Origin: an uncultured Eubacteriales bacterium
GTDB taxonomy: Bacteria > Bacillota > Clostridia > Christensenellales > CAG-917
DNA: 13,576 nt
Reading direction: 5' to 3'
NCBI GenBank assembly: GCA_900553825.1
Contig: USEV01000008.1
Span: 1-13,576 of the forward strand
A program made the position numbers and the translations under genes. Positions 1-5,931 of this stretch are shown here, in pieces. Numbering within the stretch: the stretch's first letter is position 1; each line of letters opens with the position of its first letter. The notes beneath the pieces were generated by a model. The model searched no databases. It was not told where the DNA came from and saw only the letters and a program-made list of their open reading frames with translations.

Positions 1-2
1 CG

Positions 3-515
3 GTGGTGCTCACCGTCCGAGGCGATGTCGCGGAAACCGCGGAGAGAGTGCGCTCCGTCTTTGCCGACCGCAACTACTACGCAATCCCCGCGCTTGAGGC
101 GTATGAGTGGGATACAGCTTCGCTGGAAAACATATTCGACCTTGTCGCCGCGCTCGCGTTCGTGCTCAGCGCGCTTGTGCTCGCGGTGCTGTTTGCGGGC
201 ACGGTGATAGGACGCGCGCACTCCGAGAGGACGCGCGGAAGCCTGCTTGCGGCGGGTCTTTCAAAAAACGCGTTGCTGGGGGCGGAAATCGCCGAACACG
301 CCGTTTCGGCAATCCCCGCGCTTGCGGTTGCGCTGCCCGTCAGCGCGCTTGCGACGCTGTGCCTCATCCACGCGCTCAGGATGTTCGGGCTGTACTTCGA
401 GTTCGTGTTCAACGCGGGTGTGGCTTTCGCCGCGGGAGCGGTGCTCGCCGCGCTCTATATCGCAATCCCGCTCGTCGCGGGGTTCAGAAGACATTACAGC
501 ATGAGGAGAGAGTGA
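3..515 (+). CDS. FtsX-like ABC transporter permease, C-terminal part (5' truncated by window edge)
   Basis: This is the C-terminal end of a membrane protein; the reading frame is open to the left edge, so the GTG at base 3 is not a start. Three hydrophobic stretches are visible, at about visible residues 45-68, 95-122 and 138-160. The first is followed by a charged cytoplasmic segment (RAHSERTRGSLLAAGLSKNA) typical of the FtsX domain of MacB/LolC-type permeases, where a conserved loop with a Gly-Leu/Ala-Gly pattern follows the first of three C-terminal helices. Such proteins form mechanotransmission ABC systems that export or release lipids, peptides or lipoproteins, not classical importers. 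The stop (TGA 513-515) overlaps the ATG of the downstream lipoprotein gene, so the two are translationally coupled and may work together. The partner ATPase is not in the window. The family call rests on topology and motif feel only. Confidence 0.7.
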   Translation: MVLTVRGDVAETAERVRSVFADRNYYAIPALEAYEWDTASLENIFDLVAALAFVLSALVLAVLFAGTVIGRAHSERTRGSLLAAGLSKNALLGAEIAEHAVSAIPALAVALPVSALATLCLIHALRMFGLYFEFVFNAGVAFAAGAVLAALYIAIPLVAGFRRHYSMRRE

Positions 516-2326
516 TGAAAAATCCGCACGCGAAAAACACCGTCATGGGGAATAAAGCCGCGCGGGGCACGGCGGCGATTGTGCTTGCCGTCCTGCTCTG
601 TCTTGTCGTCGCGTTTGCGGCGACGGGGTGCGACGACAATACCGCTCCGAACGCTGCCGCGCTCCGTGCCGAGGCAGTGGACGCCTTCAGGGGCAATGTG
701 CTTGCCGCGGCGGGCGACGGTTGGCGGGCGGACATGAGCTTCGACGAGATTGCTTCGCTGGAAAACCCCGCCTCGTACATCGTGACATCGGCATGGCTGG
801 ACGCGCTCGCGCAGGTGGTTTCGGACTCCTCCCTGCAGACGGCGAAAATCTCCTATGCCGCGGATTTCGCTCTCACCGAAGACGGCAAAAGCCTCATCGA
901 CGACGCCGCAGCGAACCTAGACGGCGCGCTTGCGTTCGTCAGGGGAGTGGGGCTCACGGAATCCGATGTCTGCGACCTCGGTTTCAGGCTCATGCGCATG
1001 GCTGTTGCGGACACGACATCCGTCTATGCCGACGCGAAGCGCGACCTCAACGAAGTGCTCATCCGTCTGACGGGAGAGGACAGGACGCCCGTCAGGGAAG
1101 AAATCGCGCGCATTGACAGGGTGCTGGACACCTATTTCGCGGACGAAGCGACTGTCGCGGAGGCGACGGAGGCGTTGGATTCCGCCGAGTCCGGAATCAA
1201 GACATTGCTTTCCTTCCTCTATTCCATGCAGAACATCATCGGCACCGGCGCGAGCGGCGACGGGCTTGTCGCCCTGCTCGGCAGTATGTCGTCGGGCGCA
1301 CTTGCGGACATCAGCGATTCGGAGATGTTCGTGTGGCTGGACAGCCTGATTAAGAGCGTGACGGCATTCGGAGAATCGATGACGGCGGAGGAGATAAAGG
1401 AGCTCGAAACCGCGCTCGACACCGTGGAGCGTTGTTTCGACAGCTTCGTTCAGCCCGTCGAGGCGGTGGAGGAGATACTCGACGCACTGGACTATGTCCG
1501 CGCGTTCGTGGGGCAGGTGCCCGAGGTGGTGAGCTACTTCACCGCGGCATTCTCGCCGCTGTACGAGCGCGGCGAGGACGAGGCGTACACCTACTCGCTG
1601 GTGTCGTTCATGAAGGAGCTTGCCGCCGAGAAGGACGAGAACCTGCGCACGGTCAACTCCATGGTGTTGGCGGCAAAACTGCTGGAGTCGTTCGGCAGGG
1701 CGTTTTCCGCGGAGGAGCTCAAGTCGACCGTCCTGAGAGTGTCGGAACGCGGCGACGAGGGCAAGACGGTGCTGTATATCGTCGCAATCATGCGGCTGAT
1801 GGGCAACGACACCATTCCCGAGGGCGTGGACGAGGGTGCGCTTGTGCAGATGCTCGGGCACATCATCGACGAGATTTTCGCCTCCAATCTCGGCAGGGCA
1901 TACCGCTCGTGGGTGCTTTCGCCCGACGAGAAGAGCGAGAAACGCCTGCGCAACTGGGCGAGCATCGCAATCAACACCGTCAAGGAGACCAACGAGCTGT
2001 TGGAGGCGGAGGGCATCGAGCCCGTGAAAATCACAGTCACGAGCGACGACGAAATCACGGACGCGTGGTATAACGCCGTGACGGAGGCGGCGGAGGAGGC
2101 AGGGAGAAAGGCGGATTCGCTCCCCGGGGCGGCGAAGCTCGTGCAGACGGCGCTCGGCATGGCAAACGACGGCGTGGACGAATTCTTTGCCGCGCTGGAC
2201 GACCTTGGTGCCGTCGGCGGGCTGGACTACATCACCTCGTCGGATTCCGAGGAGGCGGAGCTCGTCATGCAGACGGCTTTGCGCGTGCCCGCGATTTACC
2301 TCGTCGTGATGCTTTTCGGCGTGTGA
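515..2326 (+). CDS. Large predicted lipoprotein of unknown function (603 aa)
   Basis: I do not recognise a family. The N-terminus is a lipoprotein signal: basic residues up to R17, a hydrophobic core at 20-36, and a lipobox ending Ala-Thr-Gly-Cys, with the lipidated Cys at residue 39. The mature protein would be anchored to the outer face of the cell membrane. The rest is acidic, rich in Ala, Glu, Asp and Leu, and looks mostly alpha-helical, with no visible catalytic motif. The last residues (about 590-603) are hydrophobic and could be a C-terminal anchor or packing helix. The ATG at 515 is chosen because an AGGAG-type site (about 502-508) precedes it and it overlaps the permease stop as TGATG. 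The frame is open further upstream, but that part is out of frame with the permease and is a shadow. Coupling to an FtsX-type permease suggests an accessory or cargo role; this is inference. Confidence 0.75.
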   Translation: MKNPHAKNTVMGNKAARGTAAIVLAVLLCLVVAFAATGCDDNTAPNAAALRAEAVDAFRGNVLAAAGDGWRADMSFDEIASLENPASYIVTSAWLDALAQVVSDSSLQTAKISYAADFALTEDGKSLIDDAAANLDGALAFVRGVGLTESDVCDLGFRLMRMAVADTTSVYADAKRDLNEVLIRLTGEDRTPVREEIARIDRVLDTYFADEATVAEATEALDSAESGIKTLLSFLYSMQNIIGTGASGDGLVALLGSMSSGALADISDSEMFVWLDSLIKSVTAFGESMTAEEIKELETALDTVERCFDSFVQPVEAVEEILDALDYVRAFVGQVPEVVSYFTAAFSPLYERGEDEAYTYSLVSFMKELAAEKDENLRTVNSMVLAAKLLESFGRAFSAEELKSTVLRVSERGDEGKTVLYIVAIMRLMGNDTIPEGVDEGALVQMLGHIIDEIFASNLGRAYRSWVLSPDEKSEKRLRNWASIAINTVKETNELLEAEGIEPVKITVTSDDEITDAWYNAVTEAAEEAGRKADSLPGAAKLVQTALGMANDGVDEFFAALDDLGAVGGLDYITSSDSEEAELVMQTALRVPAIYLVVMLFGV

Positions 2327-2378
2327 ATGCTCCCGGCGGGCGGGGAGATTCAAAAACACGGACTCGCCCGCAAAAGCG

Positions 2379-2406
2379 TTGACAGAAAAATTATCGGTGC
2401 TATAAT
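2379..2406 (+). promoter_or_regulatory. Sigma-A type promoter for the TM1266-like regulator gene
   Basis: TTGACA (2379-2384) and TATAAT (2401-2406) match both consensus hexamers exactly, with a 16-bp spacer. Transcription would start near 2413 and read a leader of about 110 nt before the ATG at 2524. Confidence 0.85.
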
Positions 2407-2412
2407 AAAGGC

Positions 2413-2494
2413 GTTCTGAAACGATGAGTACTCGGAGTGTAAGACGGCGGCAATAATCACTGACACAAACCGGCGTCTTCCCGTCGGTTTTTTT
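2413..2494 (+). promoter_or_regulatory. Candidate transcription attenuator / riboswitch-like leader
   Basis: The leader can form two exclusive structures. In one, AAGACGGCGG (2441-2450) pairs with CCGGCGTCTT (2470-2479) over ten positions with a single G-G mismatch. In the other, the terminator stem 2467-2475 / 2482-2490 uses most of the same downstream arm. Promoter, about 55 nt of 5' sequence, switchable stem, T run and then ribosome site is the usual layout of a riboswitch or protein-controlled attenuator. I do not recognise a known aptamer consensus here; TPP, fluoride, ZTP, guanidine-I and T-box hallmarks are absent. The ligand or protein is unknown. Confidence 0.55.
2467..2494 (+). terminator. 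Intrinsic terminator inside the leader of the TM1266-like gene
   Basis: AAACCGGCG (2467-2475) pairs with CGTCGGTTT (2482-2490) over 9 bp, including one G-T wobble, around a 6-nt loop (TCTTCC). A run of seven T begins inside the 3' arm at 2488 and ends at 2494. It lies downstream of the promoter and upstream of the ribosome site, so it would stop transcription early unless the competing upstream pairing forms. Confidence 0.7.
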
Positions 2495-2523
2495 GTTTGC
2501 GGCGGGAGGCGAAAGGAGAGGAA

Positions 2524-2772
2524 ATGAAAAGAATAGGCGTAGTGGGCATTGTAGTCAAAGGCAACAAGGAAGTTGTGCTCGAAATGCAGAGGGTGCTTTC
2601 GGACTTTTCGGACATCATAATAGGCAGAATGGGCGTGCCCCGCGAGGAGGCAAACGCCATAGCGCTCATCGTCGAGGGCTCGCAGGAAAGGGTGTCCGCG
2701 CTGACGGGCAGACTGGGGCGTTTCGAGGAGCTGACGGTGAAATCCGCCATGACCACTTTCGAGGTGGAATGA
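2524..2772 (+). CDS. TM1266-family iron-only hydrogenase system putative regulator
   Basis: An 82-aa single-domain protein matching, from memory, the family named putative iron-only ([FeFe]) hydrogenase system regulator (TM1266 type, ferredoxin-like/ACT-like fold). The family layout is visible: an N-terminal strand KRIGVVGIVV (2-11), a helix, then IIIGRMGVP (31-39), a strand IALIVEG (46-52), and SALTGRLGR (58-66) followed by TVKSAM (71-76). Members sit near [FeFe]-hydrogenase and HydEFG maturation genes and are thought to sense or regulate, but their mechanism is not established to my knowledge. The ATG at 2524 follows an AAAGGAGAGG site (2512-2521); an upstream TTG at 2497 in the same frame has no such support. 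No hydrogenase genes lie in this window. The gene appears monocistronic, with its own promoter and an attenuator-like leader. Confidence 0.85.
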   Translation: MKRIGVVGIVVKGNKEVVLEMQRVLSDFSDIIIGRMGVPREEANAIALIVEGSQERVSALTGRLGRFEELTVKSAMTTFEVE

Positions 2773-2840
2773 ACTTTTGCGCACGAGGGTCGGTGACGGA
2801 GCCCGAAGCGGACGGTGACCGAAAACGGAGTTAAATGAGC

Positions 2841-2875
2841 AATTTGACGCGGAAAATCCCGTTTTCTGTCGAATT
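2841..2875. promoter_or_regulatory. Long AT-rich hairpin between the TM1266-like gene and the binding-protein gene
   Basis: AATTTGAC (2841-2848) pairs with GTCGAATT (2868-2875), and GGAAAA (2851-2856) with TTTTCT (2862-2867), giving 14 pairs (two wobbles), a 2-nt bulge and a 5-nt loop. No T run follows on either strand, so it is not a standard intrinsic terminator. It could protect the 3' end of the upstream mRNA or belong to the leader of the ABC operon. Confidence 0.45.
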
Positions 2876-2921
2876 TCCGCTCACCCCGCACCTCGCCCTC
2901 AAACGGATTGAAGATTAAATT

Positions 2922-2938
2922 GCGCCGCGTTGCGGCGC
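2922..2938 (+). promoter_or_regulatory. GC hairpin directly abutting the ribosome site of the binding-protein gene
   Basis: GCGCCGC (2922-2928) and GCGGCGC (2932-2938) form a perfect 7-bp stem with a 3-nt loop. The ribosome binding site GGAGG (2939-2943) begins at the next base, and the ATG is at 2948. A stable helix this close could tune ribosome access or protect the mRNA 5' region. I found no convincing promoter in 2773-2947. Confidence 0.45.
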
Positions 2939-2947
2939 GGAGGTATT

Positions 2948-3979
2948 ATGAAAAAGAGCGTAAAACTAGTTGCAATTTTCGCACTCATAGTCGCGCTTGT
3001 CGGCGTGTTTTCCGTGTGCCTGGTCGCCTGCGACGACAACACCGCAAACGAGGGCAACAACACGAGCGGCGACAACACCCAGACGGCGAAATCCGTCGAC
3101 ATCATCTACTATTCCGACGGTCCGGCGGTGCAAGCCGCGCTCGAGGCGGGCAAAATCGACTACGGCGTAGTCGGCGAGCCCGCGGCAACCGCCGGCAAGG
3201 CCAAAGGCTTCGGGGTCGTCATGGACATCCAGGAGCAGTTCAATGCCGCGACGGACAGCGAAAGCGGCTTCCCGATGTCCTCGACATTCATCAAGAGCTC
3301 GCTTGCCGCGAACAAGACTTTCGTCGACGCGTTCGAGGCAATGCTTTACGAAAACCTCGACTACATCGCCGAGCACGCCTCCGAGATGACCGCGCTTTTG
3401 AAGGAGGCGGGCAGCTCCTCGGCGTATCCCGCGGCGGCAATCCCCACCTGCAATGTCGGCGTCTACATGGACGAGAATGTCAAGGCGACGGTTGCGGATA
3501 TGCTCAAAACCCTGAATTCCACTGAGAGCGTGCCCGAGAGCGTCTACTACGACGAGGCGCAGGCGACCGAACAGGGTGAGGGCAGCGGCACTCTGAAACT
3601 CTTCGTGCCCGACGGCGCCCCCGTCCTTGCCGTGGCGTTGCTCATCGCCGAGGCGCAGACCCGCACGGTTGCAGGCTATTCGATCGATGTCAACATCGTG
3701 CCCGCCGCGCAGATCGCGCAGAAGATGGCAAGCAAGGAGGGCGACATCGTGATCATGCCCGCCAACGGCGGCGCGAACCTCATCGTCAAGGGCGCGGAGT
3801 ACAAGTTCCTGTGCTCCAACACCCAGGGCATACTCTACATGATTGCCAAGGGCGAATCGGCGCAGATCGGGCTTGACGGCCTCGACGGCAAGACGATAGG
3901 ATGTATCGGTCAGGGCGCGGTGCCGCAGTACGCAGTCGAAAAGATTTTCACCGCAAACGGCTTCACCGTGAATGCATGA
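2948..3979 (+). CDS. ABC transporter substrate-binding lipoprotein (NMT1/SsuA/ThiY type), apparently circularly permuted
   Basis: A 343-aa exported lipoprotein: KK start, hydrophobic core 7-27, lipobox Leu-Val-Ala-Cys with Cys28, then an Asn/Thr/Gly-rich linker to about residue 47. It belongs to the type II periplasmic-binding fold used by nitrate/sulfonate/thiamine-precursor importers, and it precedes a matching permease and ATPase. The order of the halves is unusual. Residues 49-205 look like the normal C-terminal half: a strand IIYYSDG, the DYGVVGEPAAT segment of lobe 2, a late AAIPTCNVG motif, and an ending VPESVYY. After a short Gly/Glu/Ser linker (206-214), residues 215-343 look like the normal mature N-terminus: TLKLFVPDGAPVL, DIVIMPANGGANLI, NTQGILYMIAKG, LDGKTIGCIGQGAVPQYAVEKI. 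In normal members that last helix runs straight into the strand that here follows the signal peptide. The start ATG follows GGAGG; a TTG at 2930 is rejected because it lies inside the hairpin. Substrate unknown. Confidence 0.85.
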   Translation: MKKSVKLVAIFALIVALVGVFSVCLVACDDNTANEGNNTSGDNTQTAKSVDIIYYSDGPAVQAALEAGKIDYGVVGEPAATAGKAKGFGVVMDIQEQFNAATDSESGFPMSSTFIKSSLAANKTFVDAFEAMLYENLDYIAEHASEMTALLKEAGSSSAYPAAAIPTCNVGVYMDENVKATVADMLKTLNSTESVPESVYYDEAQATEQGEGSGTLKLFVPDGAPVLAVALLIAEAQTRTVAGYSIDVNIVPAAQIAQKMASKEGDIVIMPANGGANLIVKGAEYKFLCSNTQGILYMIAKGESAQIGLDGLDGKTIGCIGQGAVPQYAVEKIFTANGFTVNA

Positions 3980-3986
3980 CGACAGC

Positions 3987-4035
3987 CCGCCGAAGAGGCG
4001 GATGACGGACGCGGACGCGCCGCATCCCGGCGCGT
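3987..4035 (+). promoter_or_regulatory. Two intercistronic hairpins between binding-protein and permease genes
   Basis: CCGCC (3987-3991) / GGCGG (3997-4001) with loop GAAGA, then ACGCGCCG (4015-4022) / CGGCGCGT (4028-4035), a perfect 8-bp stem with a 5-nt loop. No T run follows, so read-through into the permease is expected. Stems at this spot in ABC operons often stabilise the upstream transcript and let the binding protein be made in excess over the membrane parts; that role is inferred here. Confidence 0.5.
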
Positions 4036-4056
4036 CGCGCGCCCCGTGGACACCGT

Positions 4057-4824
4057 ATGAAAAAAAGGACTCTCGCAAAAACCGTAATCTCGAATGTGCT
4101 TTACCCCGTCGCGGCGCTCGCGGCGGTGATTGCGGTCTGGGCGATTGTTGCGGCGGCGGAGGATATGCCGCTGCTTTTCCCCTCTCTGGGGGAGATTTTC
4201 CGCAGTTTCGGCGAGCTCCTCGGCGACGGCAAGAGCTGGCTTGTCGCCGCAAGCACGCTGGGGCGTGTGCTCGCCGCGTTCGCACTCTCGACTGCGTTTG
4301 CAATCGTGCTTTCCGCGGCGGGCGCGTTTTTCCCGCCGTTGCACCGCTTCCTGCGTCCCGTGGTCACGGTGTTGCAGTCCACGCCCACGATGGCGGTCAT
4401 ATACCTCGCAATCGCCTGGCTCACCAACGCCGAAGTTCCCCTGCTCGTGGGATTTTTGATATGTTTCCCGCTCATGTACAACACCTGCCGCACCGCCATT
4501 GACGGTGTGGACGGCGAATTGCTGGAAATGGCGAAGGTGTACAAAATGCGTCCCGTGGACAGGCTGACGGGCATATACATCCCCGCGGCGTTCCCGATTG
4601 TCGCCGACGGTGCGCGCAGCGCGGTTTCGCTCTGCGTCAAAGTCATCATCGCGGCGGAGGTGCTCGCGCAGACCAAGCAGAGCATAGGGCTGGAGATGAA
4701 CAAGCTCGGCAGTCTTTTCGAGGTTGCGGACCTCATGGGCTGGACGGTCGTCGCGATAGTGCTGAGTTTCTTGCTCGAGGGGCTTGTCGCCCTTGTCAAA
4801 AAGTTGTGGGAGGTGCGGCGATGA
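4057..4824 (+). CDS. ABC transporter permease (SsuC/TauC/ThiX-like, BPD_transp_1 type)
   Basis: A 255-aa polytopic membrane protein, the usual length for the single-gene permease of nitrate/sulfonate/taurine-type importers, which acts as a homodimer. About six hydrophobic segments are visible, beginning at residues 14-33. The cytoplasmic coupling (EAA) loop is recognisable at residues 157-176, starting EMAKVYKMRP and ending with Ile-Tyr-Ile-Pro, where the ATPase docks. N-terminal MKKR supports the ATG at 4057, although the ribosome site upstream is weak (GTGG at 4046-4049). It lies 77 nt after the binding-protein gene, and its stop overlaps the ATPase start as ATGA, so permease and ATPase should be made in equal amounts. 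The substrate cannot be read from the sequence. Confidence 0.9.
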   Translation: MKKRTLAKTVISNVLYPVAALAAVIAVWAIVAAAEDMPLLFPSLGEIFRSFGELLGDGKSWLVAASTLGRVLAAFALSTAFAIVLSAAGAFFPPLHRFLRPVVTVLQSTPTMAVIYLAIAWLTNAEVPLLVGFLICFPLMYNTCRTAIDGVDGELLEMAKVYKMRPVDRLTGIYIPAAFPIVADGARSAVSLCVKVIIAAEVLAQTKQSIGLEMNKLGSLFEVADLMGWTVVAIVLSFLLEGLVALVKKLWEVRR

Positions 4825-5531
4825 AAGATGTTGTCCTTTCTTCCGTGACTGCGGGTTACGGCGAAAAGCGCGTCCTGGACGCATTCGACCTCACCTTCGT
4901 CGGCGGGGAAGTCACCGTCGTCATGGGCAGTTCCGGCGTCGGCAAGACCACGCTGCTCAATGTGCTTGCGGGGCTTTTGCCGCACACGGGCGAGGTGAGC
5001 GGAGCCGAGGGCGGAGTGTCGTATATTTTCCAAAAAGACAGGTTAATCCCGCAGATTTCGGTGTATAAAAACCTCGATTTGGTGCTTCGCGCCGTCGAGC
5101 GCGACAAAAAAAAGCGTCGTGCGGACATCGAGGAGATGCTTGAGAGGGCGGAAATTCTTTCCGAGATGGAAAAGCGTCCCACCGAGCTTTCGGGCGGTCA
5201 GGCGCTGAGGGTCGCAATGGCGAGGGCGTTTCTGTATCCGTCGGAAATTCTGCTCATGGACGAGCCCTTCCGCGCCCTCGACCTGGGGCTGAAACTGCGG
5301 CTCATGCGGGTGCTCGGCAAGCTTCTTTCCGAATCGCCCCGCACGGTCGTCTACATCACTCACGACATCGACGAGTGCCTGCTCGCCGCGGACCGCTGGG
5401 TGGTGCTCGGCGGCGAGCCCGTGTCCGTCGTCGAGGAGGGGCGCATAGATATTCCCAGGGGCGGACGCGACCTCGCGTGCCCCGAACTCGCCTCTTTGCG
5501 GGCAACCCTCACACGACTCCTTTCGGAGTGA
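4821..5531 (+). CDS. ABC transporter ATP-binding protein (SsuB/TauB/ThiZ-like)
   Basis: A 236-aa cytoplasmic ATPase that powers the importer. All nucleotide-binding motifs are present: Walker A GSSGVGKT (36-43), Q-loop Gln71, signature LSGGQ (123-127), Walker B ILLMDEP (143-149) with catalytic Glu148, D-loop ending Asp154 and switch His181. Length and motif spacing fit the nitrate/sulfonate/taurine importer class. The ATG at 4821 is chosen because GGGAGGTG (4808-4815) precedes it and it overlaps the permease stop; a GTG at 4806 in frame is less likely because it lies within that ribosome site. No internal frameshift or missing motif is seen. Confidence 0.93.
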   Translation: MKDVVLSSVTAGYGEKRVLDAFDLTFVGGEVTVVMGSSGVGKTTLLNVLAGLLPHTGEVSGAEGGVSYIFQKDRLIPQISVYKNLDLVLRAVERDKKKRRADIEEMLERAEILSEMEKRPTELSGGQALRVAMARAFLYPSEILLMDEPFRALDLGLKLRLMRVLGKLLSESPRTVVYITHDIDECLLAADRWVVLGGEPVSVVEEGRIDIPRGGRDLACPELASLRATLTRLLSE

Positions 5532-5555
5532 GCGCGCCCAGGCAGGCAAAATCGC

Positions 5556-5584
5556 TTGACAGCGGGTGACGGGGTGGATATAAT
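5556..5584 (+). promoter_or_regulatory. Perfect-consensus sigma-A promoter for rpmE
   Basis: TTGACA (5556-5561), a 17-bp spacer, then TATAAT (5579-5584). Both hexamers and the spacer are the textbook optimum, as expected for a highly expressed ribosomal protein gene. The transcript would begin near 5591, leaving a leader of about 68 nt before the ATG at 5659. Confidence 0.9.
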
Positions 5585-5602
5585 AAAGAAACTTTATGTC
5601 AT

Positions 5603-5652
5603 ATGCGCGTAGCTCCTTTGGCGCGTGTGGGCGTGAAAATACGAATCAGGAG
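5603..5652 (+). promoter_or_regulatory. rpmE leader: hairpin whose loop complements the ribosome binding site
   Basis: ATGCGCG (5603-5609) pairs with CGCGTGT (5622-5628), including two wobbles and an extra T-G closing pair. The 10-nt loop holds CTCCT (5613-5617), the exact complement of the ribosome binding site AGGAG (5648-5652). Loop-to-site pairing would block translation. L31 leaders that mediate autoregulation have been described in several bacterial groups; whether this matches one is not known to me. Confidence 0.45.
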
Positions 5653-5658
5653 TGAAAC

Positions 5659-5865
<207 letters not shown>

Positions 5866-5874
5866 AACAGTTTT

Positions 5875-5907
5875 GCAGACCGCCGCGGGCGGTCTGCACT
5901 TTTTTTT
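5875..5907 (+). terminator. Strong intrinsic terminator after rpmE
   Basis: GCAGACCGCC (5875-5884) and GGCGGTCTGC (5888-5897) form a perfect 10-bp stem around a 3-nt loop, followed two bases later by eight T (5900-5907). It begins 9 nt after the rpmE stop. Confidence 0.93.
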
Positions 5908-5931
5908 GCGCGCGCGAGCGTATGATTCCCC

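Noticed and set aside
107..514. Upstream extension of the lipoprotein frame
   Set aside because: It runs out of frame through the permease coding sequence, and the lipoprotein signal peptide begins only at the ATG at 515.
2326..2350. CTCCC/GGGAG stem after the lipoprotein stop, considered as a terminator
   Set aside because: Only five pairs, an 8-nt loop and no T run.
917..2359. Long open frame of about 480 codons on the minus strand opposite the lipoprotein gene
   Set aside because: It mirrors the codon pattern of the + strand gene in a GC-rich genome, has no ribosome site and reads as low-complexity His/Arg/Leu-rich protein. Similar minus-strand frames opposite the binding protein, prfA, the HMGL synthase and thrC were rejected for the same reason.
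2424..2456. Ten-codon leader peptide MSTRSVRRRQ with several Arg codons overlapping the antiterminator arm
   Set aside because: There is no ribosome site, the predicted transcript start is only about 11 nt upstream, and ribosome stalling there would favour termination, the reverse of normal attenuation logic. Probably chance.
2773..2947. Known riboswitch (TPP, guanidine-I) ahead of the ABC importer
   Set aside because: None of the conserved core segments of these classes could be found, only two simple hairpins.
5921..5926. TATGAT as a -10 element for the DUF1385-prmC gene
   Set aside because: The hexamer is good but there is no -35 element at the right distance, which falls in the rpmE terminator T run. 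Left unannotated.
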